Of a stretch of 64,000 nt of DNA, positions 1-11,355 are shown one piece after another. Each line of letters starts with the position of its first letter. Positions within the stretch are counted from its first letter, which is position 1. Both the position numbers and the translations under genes were made by a program. The stretch is from Panagrolaimus kolymaensis (taxonomy: Eukaryota; Nematoda; Chromadorea; Rhabditida; Panagrolaimidae), in contig JAJQJQ010000056.1 of NCBI GenBank assembly GCA_028622995.1, forward strand, positions 558,001 to 622,000. The letters run 5' to 3'. The notes below the pieces were generated by a model. That model saw nothing but the letters and a program-made list of their open reading frames with translations. It ran no database searches and was not told the origin of the DNA.

Positions 1-38
1 AAAAAAATGAGTAATTACAAAATATTAATTTTTTTTAG

Positions 39-451
39 CGCAAGGAACGATTTGCGAAATCTCTGATTGTAACACTCAAGGAATTTGCCTTGGAACGAAG
101 GATCAATTTACATGTCTCTGCAATCTTGGATATACTGGAAAACGATGTGAAAATCGAGTCCTTGATACTGTTGCTCCACTTGCAGGTGGATTATTTTGTG
201 AACTCAAAGATTGTAACAATAATGGTCTTTGTATTGGCACAAAACTTTTACCTACATGTCTTTGTAATCTTGGCTTTCTTGGTTTACGATGTGAAATTGA
301 ACCATTATGTTTCTCCGCGCTTCAATGTTCCGGCAATGGCCTTTGCCTTGGAACAGCTAAAAACTTTATTTGTGCTTGCAATCTAGGATGGTCAGGACCC
401 AATTGTCAAAATTTCGCAGGTCTCGGTGGTCTTCCAGGTCTCCCTGGTTAA
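39..451 (+). CDS. EGF-repeat protein, 3' terminal exon (partial)
   Basis: This is the last exon of a gene that begins upstream of the window. A TTTTTTAG acceptor ends at 38, reading resumes with two bases of a split codon, and the frame runs 136 residues to TAA at 449-451. It encodes three EGF-like modules in a row, each with the six-cysteine spacing and the closing pattern C-x-C-N-L-G-x-x-G-x-x-C, ending in a short Gly/Leu/Pro tail. EGF modules of this type form disulfide-bonded extracellular domains, so a secreted or membrane-tethered protein is likely. No membrane segment follows the last module, so this end of the protein is probably extracellular. The 98-residue frame starting at 90 is an out-of-frame shadow. 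The family beyond EGF repeats cannot be named without the missing exons. Confidence 0.8.
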
Positions 452-1141
452 AACTTTTTTTCTGGGTATTGATTTTAATTTTTGGTAATGGCTGGTCCTT
501 TATCTTGTAATCTTTTTAATAAACTGGTTTTTAATTTAATAATTAATACACACAAAATTCAAATTTAAAACTTACATATGATTTTAAAATTTATTATAAT
601 TATCTGAAAATTTTGTTATTCCTTTTGACGCATAAAATTTTTTCATGCAACGACAAAATTGTTTTTCTTTCAACAATAATACCCTTCAGGTTAGTAAATG
701 GATGCATCACAATAATCAAAAAGTTCATATAAAAGCTGATTTGATTAATAAATTTTATTCATTCATGGGAATTTTTAAAATTCTTTTTTTGAATATTTTA
801 TTATATGTCTTTAATTTTTTTTGTATCGAAGACTATCAAAACTATTAATTTAGCTTAAATAAATCTTTTTAACAAAACTAAAAATTGAAAGTTTGAATAT
901 GTTGATAAAAATAATTATATAATTTTTAAAATTAAATTTTTATTCTTTTTTAAGAAATCATCAAGGTCGAAAAAATTGGAAATTGTATAATATGTTTTGA
1001 TGACACCAAAAAAGCCAGTTATTGCCAAGTATACGGTAGATTACAGATTTAATGAGAAAATTTTTAATCGATTTTTTAACAAATATGAAAAAGAAGTTTT
1101 ATTTGGAAAATATACATATAACAAAAAAAAAAATAGCTATA
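452..1141. other. intergenic, convergent 3' ends
   Basis: This is AT-rich spacer between the stop of the EGF-repeat gene and the stop of the GPCR gene on the other strand. AATAAA-like hexamers occur here, but I see no gene. The open frame starting at 997 runs antisense across the last GPCR exon and is not supported. Confidence 0.6.
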
Positions 1142-2697
1142 TCAAATACCCGTACCAAAATTTCCCGCAATTATTTGAAACCCTTCATGTTTCTTTTCAC
1201 ACCGTAAAAATTTGGTATAATAACATAAAAGTTGTTTGTATCTATCAGAAAACATGCAATAAATGCATATATTTATTGAAGCATTTGTCATGACTAATAT
1301 ATTACTCCATGGCACTAACATAATATATAAATCATGAAGTTCAAGCTTTTCAATAATATTTACAACGAAAGCCTAAAATGAAAAAAGGTCAAAAATTGAG
1401 GATTATAAAATATTTAAAACTATTTTGCTACAAAATGTTTTATTTCTTTACTTACCAAAGTGTTGCAAGTCATAAATGCTAAAACAATGGCAACAAGCAT
1501 AACAGAAGTTGAAATTTCTTTTGCTAATTCTTGCTTCCTCGTTCCATCATCATAAACATTTAATTTGGCGTGAACTTTTCGAGATCTAAAAATTTTCTTC
1601 TTTTTAGAACAAAAAATGTTAAAACAAATATTTACCGATGAATGGCAATTATAACCATTAAATTAACAATAAATAAAATGGTGAAAGGAATAGCAAACAT
1701 AATCAAAGTGTAAGCCCATTCATAAAATATTTTTCTATATAATTCATTTTGACGTAAACTTGTGGCACTTAAAACTGGAAGTTCAACCATAATTGGCATC
1801 ATAAAGCAAACTTTACTGATGTAGACCTAAAATTTTCTCGAATTTCATTCCCACCATTTTTTATGTTTTAATCTTCCTTTTTTTCTTTAACAAACCTCAA
1901 AAAATTTAGTTGTATTAAACATTAACGATGAAATTAAAACCATTGCAATAAGCCTTTTAACATTTTTGGAATTTAACATTGTTGGAGCTTTAAATGGTAA
2001 GCATACTCCAACAAAGCGATGTAAGGACATGGCCACAGTCATCCAAACACTAACTGTTTGAGCGGTCGTCATTAAAGCATACATTATTGGTGTTGCATTA
2101 TAACTAAAAATAACTACTTCCGTCAGGAAGGTCCTAAAAAATTATGTTAGGTTTGTGGTTAGTCAAAATTCAATCAAATCAAAGCGAATTAGGAAAATAA
2201 ATTTAAAAAACAGGTGGTAGTAAATGCGAAAAAAAAACTATTATAAAATTAAAAAGGTTAAGAAAAAATGAAATTACCTTATATATGTTGCATCCCAAAA
2301 TTGTATTATTTCACCAAAACGCGGAACCGATAAAACCAAAAATGATGAAATAAGTATAACTGAATCACTAATAGCTAAAATAAGTAAATACCAATTTAAA
2401 GGTTGCTGCCTCATAAAACGATGAGAAAAAATTATTATTGACATTGCATTGGAAAGAAGTCCAATAAATATTAATGGCAAAGCAAATACACCTAAAAACC
2501 AAAATTTTTGAGTTTATAGTAAAAATATTTTGTAGAAATAAATTACCTAATAACCATTTTTCAGTTGATTCATAAAATTCATAATTACATAACACAACAT
2601 TATTTGTATTATCAATATGCGCTGGTAATGCCGTGACGAACAACACTTCGGATGATAGCCCCTCATCCAATGCTAATGCAAGAGCAGTAGGAGGCAT
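1142..2697 (-). CDS. FMRFamide-receptor-like GPCR (rhodopsin class)
   Basis: Six exons join in phase on the minus strand: 2697-2547, 2491-2278, 2133-1896, 1826-1636, 1585-1456 and 1372-1142, giving 384 residues. An N-glycosylatable extracellular N-terminus is followed by seven hydrophobic segments. TM1 carries GLLSNAMSIIIF and TM2 LLILAISDS. TM3 ends in HRFVGVCLPF, in the place of DRY. TM4 is followed by TKFFE, TM6 carries TCNTLAFVVN, and TM7 has NASINICIYC with a basic helix-8 segment after it. The RFFE-like motif after TM4 and the N-x-S-x-N-x-x-x-Y form of TM7 are typical of nematode FRPR receptors, which sense FLP neuropeptides through G proteins at the neuronal membrane. The start is the first ATG of the first recognisable exon, and an upstream exon cannot be excluded. 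The ligand cannot be predicted. Confidence 0.85.
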
Positions 2698-5600
2698 ATC
2701 TATATTTTTATGATGAGGAAGCTGAAACCCAAAAATAAAAATAAATGAAGAAGAGTAATTAAAAGGCCAAAAAATAAAAAAAGAGTAATCAACAAGAAAA
2801 CGCTTCTTTGGCACGTAAATATGTAATTTTATGGCCCTCCAAAAAAAATTTTTTTAACGAATAAACATTCGAGAATCGAAGAATAAAAAAAGCCTCTTAA
2901 AAAACACGCTTCTTTGTGTGTTGTTGTTTCTCAATGAATGAAAAAAAATAATAAAAATGAAGTTAATTAAAGCCGTTTAAAAATAAAAGAAGAAGAGAGA
3001 CTCAAAGCATTAATTAAACAATAAAATAAATAGAGAGGAAAAAATAGCTTTGATACGTAAAAAAATGATTCATTTTTTCTAAATTTATATTTAAAAAATA
3101 GAAGAAAGAAATAAAAGACAGGCGTCGGCCACGCAGATGAAAAAAAAAATGAAGTAGAAAAACGAGAACCAATTTGTTAAGTGGAAACAAGAAATAAATA
3201 AAAATAATTTAAGTTTATGGCACTTAATCTTACTTTTTATTTTGAGAACCATGAAAAACTTGTAATTTCGAAAAAAAACTGTGACAACATGCATAAAAAA
3301 AAATACACCCAAAAAAGTAAGTCATTTTTTGACACTTTCAAGTATGTATGTTTGTATCTTTATTATTGTTATTTGGTTTTGGTTAGAAAAAAAAACAAGT
3401 ACATGGCTTTTTAAATAAATGATGTTCACTTTTTTGGAAGGGGAAAAAACAAGAATGAGAATGGCAAAGTTGCATTTTTATTTATTTTCTGAACCGTTTT
3501 TATTCTTGGAATTCAAATAAAAAGCGTTGAAGCATAAGATTAAGGAAATAATACATACATAATAAATCAAGTTTAATTTGGCAATAAAAGTATAAAAGTG
3601 CACAGTGTGCATGTTAGTATATATTTTCGTGAGAAATAGTAATTAACACAAAAAAGTTAATAATAAATCTTTTAAAAAAAACAAGCTTCAAAAAAATATC
3701 GGATAAAATTGCTAGATTTTATTAAATCCAAAAATAGAAATATCAAAGCTCAAAAAAAAGAAGGTTTTAAGAACTTCAAATATGCTAGAAAAAAAGTGCC
3801 AAGAAGAAACAAACTTTTTTGGTTTGTGTGTCAAAAAACGGATTATTCTTTAATGCGATGAAAAAAACGAAGACAGACTTGTGGAGTGAGGTCGATTTCC
3901 GGAAATAAGCACTTTTTTGACTTTTAACCAAAGAAAACAAATTTATGCATAACCAAAACCAAGCTGCTAATTTGTATTCCCGAAGGGTAGGGTCCAAGAA
4001 AAGTTTTACAAAAAAAAACTTAGTTTTATTCTTCTTCATATTTGAAAAACTTGAGGAAGAAAAAGAAAAATGAATAAATGAAATGTGATGCAAAAAAAAA
4101 TGTATAAAAATGTCAAAATTAACAAAGATGCGAAAGAGGGAAGGAAGATGGCTGCTGTCTCACATCCAAAAAAATATGTTTGAAAATTTTTGGGGAATAA
4201 ATAATTTTATGAATGAAAATTTGAAAACTAAAAAAAGCTAAAAGGAAGCAAATTTTTTCGATTTGAAAATTAATCGAACAAGCTTAATTGCTTGATGCTT
4301 TTTTGCGGTATCATTTTGATTTAGATCAAAAATAAATGAAAGAAATAAAAGAACTTAACAACATTTTTTTTCGCCATCTGATGGAAATGAACATAATTTC
4401 AGGAAAACAAGAGATCAAAAAAGCAAAAAAAAAATCGTGCTCGTATAATATTTTTAGCAAACGTTTTTTAAGTAAGCATCTCTTCTTTTTGCAAAAATAA
4501 ACAAAATTGTATCGAAATTGAGACAAACAAGCAGTAAAGCGATGAGATAAATAATTTCCGTTTTTTCGCATGTAAAAGGTTAATCCTTTTAATGAATGAT
4601 TAAAAAAATTTAATTTCCGCTTCATTCATTCGACTACTTTTTTTCGTGATCACTTGAATAATGATGTTTGGCATTCCTTTTTATCCCTCTCGCTTTTTTT
4701 TATTGCTACAAAGCCATCAAACTTTTTTAATGGCTTCAAACCAACGACCACGACAACGACAAGCACACAAAATGATTTACAAATAGCAGGCTTTTAAAAC
4801 TAATTTGTCATCAACCTTTATAAAAAACAAATGAAGTGCTATAAATCAAAATTAAGCAACCTAGCTTTTTTCGTTATAAATTAAAAATGAAAAACAAAAG
4901 CGGAAGCAAAACAAACAGGACCAAAGTATCTATTTTTCTATTCGTAGCTTAAACGTCACAAAAAAAAGTAACTCAGCGAATCCTAAGCTACGACACCTTC
5001 AGACTTCTCTTTTGTTTTAAAAATTTATGGAAAAGCCTCTTAAAAAGATTTCTGAGTAGGTTCAACTAACGGCAACCAACGCAAGCATTTTTTTTTGACT
5101 GTCACATACACATTTTTCTTCTCTCTTTTTCTTCCAATCATCCATGTACGCGTTTTTAATAATAGAAGACAAAAAAGAAAATAGAAAGAAATAAAGCATA
5201 AAACTAAATAAAAAAAATTAAGTAAGTATAGCTTTTAATTTTTTACAACAACAATTTTCTCGTTTGACATATCCCTCTTTTTTTACTTCTGGGAATTGTA
5301 AAAGAAAATGAGTGACTCTGACTTTTTTTATTTTCTAACTTTCTTAAAAATATTTCTTTTTTCACCTGTTTTACTGCCGCCTGATTTTACAGTAATTGAA
5401 AAAAATAAGAAAAAGAAAATGTGAAAGATATTTATGAACTTTTTTACTTTTAAATTTAGTTTTTTTTATTTCCTCAAAAAATGATTTTGCATCAATTTTT
5501 GACTTTGATCAAAGATTAAGGAAGCAAACAGAATTTTGTTGAATGAATTTGAAGCATCTTTTGATTTAATTTATTATTATTCTTGGCATTGGAAGTTTTT

Positions 5601-5720
5601 TTGAAGCTTCTTGCAACAAAAAAGTTGTTTTTCTGGAAAAATTATTTTTATCATGGAACAAACAAAAAATAAACAACATTTTTAGGATTTTTTTGCAAGT
5701 TTTATTATTAAGTTAAATTA
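2698..5720. other. intergenic, no gene seen
   Basis: About 3 kb of A/T-rich, homopolymer-rich DNA. Open frames here have extreme Phe/Lys/Ser composition, no splice-consistent extension and no recognisable domain. It presumably holds the promoter of the GPCR and the 3' flank of the HIU hydrolase gene. Confidence 0.6.
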
Positions 5721-6291
5721 TTATTGGCCTTTATAAGTTGAATATCCATAATTGCTGAGGGTGATAGGAACGTGATAATGTTGAGTGGCATCAGGGATTT
5801 CGAAAATTACCTAAAATTTTAGCCGGGTTTTTTAAATGCTTTTTGTTGATTATAGAAACTTACTTCAACATAAGGATAAAAAGTTTTTTGCCGTTGACTA
5901 TCAAAATATGATTTGGTGTCAAAATGAAGTTTGTAAATTCCATCTTGCAATACATCATTTGGATGCACGATTGGTACACGACCATTTACATCGGTTCTTC
6001 TGCAAAAAAAAACAACATGTTTTTATTTATTTACTTTTTAGCATTATCCTTCAAAACTTACGTTGTAGCAAGAACCTTCCAAGTCACCCCATCATTTTCA
6101 AGCCTTGAGGCAATTATTTCTACCCCTTCTCCGGGCTTTCCAGAAGATATATCAAGAACGTGTGAACTTATACTATTATTTGGAATTGGTGGAGATTGTG
6201 TTGTGGCAGGTGCTTCAAAAACTGATTGTCCGGCAGAAATTGACATCAGAAATAAACCAAAAATAAGTAAAGGGTTAAATGAATTCATCAT
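5721..6291 (-). CDS. 5-hydroxyisourate hydrolase (transthyretin-related)
   Basis: Three exons (6291-6062, 5999-5864, 5810-5721) give 151 residues. HIU hydrolase opens the ring of 5-hydroxyisourate made from urate, the step after urate oxidase. The family motifs are present: SSHVLD (His44), NGRVP (Arg84), FYPYVEV, then HYHVP (133-137) and LSNYGYSTY. These give the histidines and arginine of the active site. Two features are odd. The family's C-terminal YRGS is YKGQ here (148-151), so the terminal Ser/Thr is replaced. The first 22 residues form a hydrophobic signal peptide rather than the cytosolic or peroxisomal start usual in many HIU hydrolases. The start is the first of two adjacent ATGs; the frame upstream has only a TTG. 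The gene lies 398 bp downstream of xanthine dehydrogenase on the same strand. The nematode TTR-like family is more distant, since those proteins lack the HYHVP/GYSTY end. Confidence 0.9.
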
Positions 6292-6387
6292 AATTTTTTC
6301 GCCGTCCAAAAATAATGTTTAGATGTGAGCTAACACTTTTTTAAAGTCGTGAAAAAATGAAAGCGAAAAAGTTGACACTAATTCGAT

Positions 6388-6432
6388 TTATTTTATTTAT
6401 TTATTTCAAGGAAACCAAAAATAAATTTTATT
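6388..6432 (-). terminator. candidate poly(A) signal cluster of the XDH gene
   Basis: Read on the minus strand, AATAAA hexamers occur at 6432-6427, 6398-6393 and 6393-6388. They lie about 260-300 bp past the XDH stop and about 100 bp before the HIU hydrolase ATG. That spacing resembles the gap between a poly(A) signal and the downstream trans-splice site in nematode operons. The region is very AT-rich, so chance hexamers are possible. Confidence 0.4.
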
Positions 6433-6689
6433 TATACAAAAAAGCAACTAAATTTTTTAAACAAATAATAAAAAATGTATTATATTACGTTTTTTTAAAT
6501 AGAAATAAAACTGATGACAATAGTTAAGAGGAAGTATAAACAAAATACAGAACTAAAAGAGTATTTTTTTCTGGAAAAGCTATAAAAAAACTTAAGAGTA
6601 AAGAACAACGAGACACAAATAAACTGTTTTATCAATTTTGCTGCATTCGAAAAAAAGGACTCAATCGATAAAGAAAAAAGGTCAAAATT

Positions 6690-9600
6690 CTAAAGATCAA
6701 CAACCCATGGAGTAAATGTGGAAGAATCGGGTAATTCAGGAATTTTAGAAATAATTGAATCTTCACAAAGCATTCTAATTCTTTCAGGTGTGGCTGGACT
6801 ATCCATTCTAAAGAACCCAGTATGCCCATGTTCTTCACGATAATTTTTAATTGCTTCTCGAATAGCAAAAAATACTGTAGCACCAAGGAATAATGGAGGT
6901 TCTCCAACAGCTTTGGAAGAAAAGATGGCACTTTTATTGGAGCTGCCTTTAAGCAATTTAACATTAAAATGACGAGGGGCATCATCAGCCGATGGAATTT
7001 TATAATTGCCTGGACCACGAGTAAGTCGAGTTCCATCTGGACGTATTCTAATTTCCTCCATAGTAAAAAGGCCATAACCTTGAACAAATGCTCCTTCAAT
7101 TTGGCCAATATCCACAGCGGGATTGAGCGAATCACCAATGTCCATCACGATGTCAGTTCGTAACACCTTTAAAACAAAGTTTTTAACTACAAGAAAAACT
7201 TTTTTTACTTACATGATGATCACCACTAAGGCAATCTACTTCAACTTCAGCACAACAAACACCATAAACGCAATAACCATAAAGTTCTGCGCCTTTACCA
7301 TCCATAAAGTTTACGGGTTCACAATGGATACTAAAAATATGCATTTCCAAACTTAAAATTCAAAAAGGACTCTTACATTCCAAAACCAGTTGCTGATAGA
7401 CTGATTCGGTTAACATAAGCAGCCATAACCCAATCCTTCCAATTTCCTTTAGGATTAGCTTCCATAAATGGTTTTAATCTTTCCATTAACTTTTCACAAG
7501 CATTTTGAACTGCTAATCCATTCATGTCGCTGCCAACTGAAGCAGCAGTTGGAGAAGCATTGGGAACTTTATCTGTTCCAGTATCTTGGATGTGAATTAA
7601 TTCTATAGGAATACCTAAAGATCTTGCAGCAATTTGTAACATTTTTGTATGAAGGCCTTGTCCCATTTCCATTCCTCCATGTGAAACTAATACCGTGCCA
7701 TCAGTGTATACATGAATGAGAGCTCCAGCTTGATTAAGTTGTTTAAATCCAAAACCAATACCAAATTTGGTTGGTAAAATATAAATTCCTCGCTTTCTAT
7801 ATCGACTATTATTATTAAATTCTTCAACTTGTTGTTTTCTTGTGTAATAATCAGAAAGTTCTATGCATTCATTCCAGCAACGACGAATATTGCAAGAATA
7901 TAAATGCATTCCAAATGGAGTATAATCGCCTTCTTCATACATGTTATTCCATCGAAGCTAAAAATTTCGACCATACATACTTTTTATTTTTAAATTAGAG
8001 CTATACCTCGTTGACATCAATGTCGAGCTCTTCAGCAATTTGTTTCATCATAATTTCAGTGCAAAACATTCCTTGTGGTCCGCCAAAACCACGATAAGCT
8101 GTATTTGAAGCACAATTGGTTTTACAAATATATCCATGGAAATCAGCATTAGGGAATTTGTAAACATTATCAATATGGGTTATACAACGCTCTAAAAAAT
8201 ATTTATAATCTCATTTTTAGATTGCTTTGTCTTACCCATAACACCTTTGGATAATTCCAAAGTATATCCACCATTTGCATAACAAGTTATTTCACTATCA
8301 AGAAGTTTATTATTTTCATCGACTGCTACTTTATATTCGTAATAAAATGGATGTCGAGTGCCAGAAATGGCCATATCATCAAATCGCTCTAATACAAATC
8401 TTATAGGTTTTCTCAATCTAAAATCATGATATTTAAGTTTAAATTAAGATTACACAGGAGCCTTACTTTACTGCTCCTACAGCAGCCACAGCACAAAATA
8501 ATCCACATACACTTTCTTTACCTCCAAAACCTCCACCAATACGACGAACTTTTACATTTACTTTATGTTGGGGTAATCCCAACGCAGAGCAAACGTCTTT
8601 TTGAGCATCATTAATTGATTGAGTTGAAGAAATAATTTCAAGTTCTTGATCTTCACCAGGAATTACAATGCAATTATTTGTTTCCAAGTAAAAATGTTCT
8701 TGTCCTCCCATTCGAGTGATTCCCGAAATAACTTTGTGATACTTTGACCAATCATTTTCGGGAATTTTATTATCCTTATCAATGGCTAAACTACTATGGA
8801 CATGATATCCTTCAGGGTTATGATAAGTGTTGGCTTTAATTGCTTGCTAAAAAATTAAAATTATTTTTAAGGGTTTTGAGAAGCTATGACCCACATCGAT
8901 GGTAACAATTGGAATTTTAGGAGTAATATTGACTTTAACCAAATTAGCTCCTCTTCGAGCAGTTTCATGATCTTTTGCAATAATGGCGCCAATCGGATGA
9001 CAATGGTACTCAACTTCATCAACGGCAAGTAAAAGAGTTTGCCCATGTGCAATTCGTTTATCTCCGGGAATATCATTGTGATCTATGTAAGCTACAACTC
9101 CAGGAAGTTCAAGGGCTTCAGTGATATCAACATAATCTATAGTTCCTGCAGCAACAGGACTAACAACAAAAGCCATATGTAACATATCCGCAACTTGGAT
9201 ATCACATGAATACATAGCTTCTCCAGTTACATGTTTTTCACCTGATTGATGCATAATTGGACGGCCAACTGGGTCATGTGCAGGTTGATCATCGGGTACT
9301 TGCTAAATCTTCTTTTTATAGACATAACTTTAATTAAATAAAACAAACATGGAAAATTTGAGTGGAAGTGAAATGTTCAAGATGAGGTTCACCAATGGGT
9401 TGATCAATTCCAGCATTATCGTAACCAGCGATCTTAAAATTTTTCTGAATTACAAATAGATACTTATAAACAGTCTTACTTGAAGTTCATTGGATACAAA
9501 AACAAAGAATTTAAAGAAAAATGACAAAGTCAAAGCTTGTCGATATCTTGACATTCCTCCAGGAACACCCGGAGGTAATTTAAATTCATCTTGTAATTTA

Positions 9601-11355
9601 ATTAATATATCTTCAAGTAATACTTCATCCCATTTTTTTCCTTTCATATTTTTTGTCGTTTTCAAAGCTAATTTTGTTGTGGGTGCCATTCCACCTAAAC
9701 TTAATTTTAAATCTTTAATTATATGAGTTTTGGGATCGATATCAGCCATAATAGCCGCCGTAACAATAGCAATATCATCTTCACGTCTTTGAGATTGTTT
9801 ATAAGCTCGAAAATGTTGAGTTTTAGTTGTAAATGGAATTTGAATACCAAGTAAAATTTCATCTGGTTGAATTACGGTTCTTCGATATGCAACAAAAAAG
9901 TTTTCATCTATTTTAACGACACGTTCGCCTCTCTCTTCTGATAAGAGATGAGCTTTGGCTCCACACGCCATCCAAATTGGGTTTAAATCAGAAATTGGAG
10001 AAGCTGTTGCAATATTCCCAGCCACACTTGCCATATTTCGAACATGTTTTCCAGCAAAATAATGAAGCATTGCATTTACTGAACGGAAAATGGCTGTTTG
10101 ATACTCTAAAAAACTTTTTATTTTCAAAAGTATTTCTTTAATTAGAAAATCATACCAGGAAGCTCATCAATATATTTATTAAGGACATCTTTCATTTCAG
10201 TCAAAGATAATCCCATTCCAAGATAAACTCCATCATTTTTCAATTTGTATTCTCTCATTTCTGGGATTTGTTTTGGATTTATCGCAAGCGAAAGATCAAT
10301 AAATCGAAATTTAAGTTCAATAGCAAGTTCAGAATTTCCAGAAATTATTCTTGCATGTGGATATTTTTTTTTCAATCTCAATAATTCATCCAAGCGTGTT
10401 GGCTGATACCATTCTAATCCTTTGCAAAAAAGAAGAAAGGATTTTTTATGGAAATTTTTGAGCTAAAAAAATATTTATTTTTTTTATTAAATATTGCATT
10501 TTCTTTGCTTTACTTTTAATTCAGGTGGAAAAATTAATTCTTGAGTGGGATCATATGGTTTACAATTATCAAATTTTGTCAATTTTTTATTTTGATTTGA
10601 ATCAATTTTATTGCTCGGCCCATCAACATCTTCTTCATTTTCTTTATTTTTGTTTTTATTTTTACAACAATTTTCTCCCATTGCGCAACCGCCATTATTT
10701 TCTTCTTTAACCTTTCCCATTCCATTTTCGCAAAAAGTATAATATGCTTCCAAAATTGGTCGATAACCAGTGCATCGACATAAGTTTCCCTGCAATGCTT
10801 CGTCTACTTCCTTTTCATTGGGTTTTGGATTATTTCGAAGTAAAGAATACATTGCCATCACAAAACCTGGAGTGCAAAAACCGCATTGTGAACCATGGGC
10901 TCTGCAATTTTTTTTGGCTAGCTACGATAATTTTTTTAGTCTTTAGCTTACATTGAAAGTCTTTCTTGAATTGGATGCAATTTCTTTTGAACAACTGACC
11001 CCAATCCTTCTACGGTTGTTATCGCTTTTCCAAAAATAGCGCACACTGGCGTTAAACATGCATTAGTAGAATAGTGTCTAAAAAATTAGTAAAATTTACA
11101 ATGGCTGTAAATTAATTTCATAAATAGTTACCTAATTTCATCCGTGTTAGGATCCAAATCAGAAATCATAACCGCGCAAGCTCCACATCCACCTTCATTA
11201 CAGCCAATTTTGGTGCCAGTTAATCTTAAATTATCTCTTAAATATGTAGCTAAAGTAGTTCTTGGATCAATATTAGCTTCATCGATTCGTTTTCCATTAA
11301 CATAAAAAACGAGATGTTGAAAATCATATTCACTAATTTCATCTTTTGTCGCCAT
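6690..11355 (-). CDS. xanthine dehydrogenase
   Basis: Thirteen exons join in phase: 11355-11132, 11077-10952, 10901-10514, 10462-10156, 10105-9480, 9444-9349, 9302-8895, 8846-8467, 8417-8236, 8191-8007, 7957-7377, 7330-7213 and 7166-6690. They give 1,365 residues, normal for the family. XDH oxidises hypoxanthine to xanthine and urate with NAD+. In order: a plant-type [2Fe-2S] domain (CNEGGCGAC, Cys52/57/60), a second [2Fe-2S] domain ([16 protein letters not shown]), an FAD domain with FFVAYR at the flavin/NAD site, and the molybdopterin domain with [25 protein letters not shown] and SKAVGEPP (catalytic Glu near 1296). Glu836 in GGKE and Arg914 before the RGFGG motif match the purine-binding pair of bovine XDH (Glu802/Arg880), which favours XDH over aldehyde oxidase. 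A Lys/Asn/Glu-rich linker after the second cluster is longer than usual. HIU hydrolase follows on the same strand. Confidence 0.95.

Noticed and set aside
645..848. 67-codon plus-strand frame
   Set aside because: Low complexity (Phe, Asn, Lys), no domain and no splice-consistent neighbours.
997..1293. 98-codon plus-strand frame
   Set aside because: It runs antisense over the last GPCR exon (1142-1372), which has clear TM7 and helix-8 motifs.
2368..2814. 148-codon minus-strand frame
   Set aside because: It joins the true first GPCR exon to intron sequence; the rest is Phe/Ser-rich intronic translation.
3091..4625. Several Phe/Lys-rich frames on both strands
   Set aside because: They come from homopolymer-rich AT sequence with no recognisable domain or periodicity.
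6690..11355. Aldehyde oxidase as the identity of the molybdoenzyme
   Set aside because: The Glu/Arg pair matching bovine XDH 802/880 and the FFxxYR flavin-site motif are present, which favours XDH.
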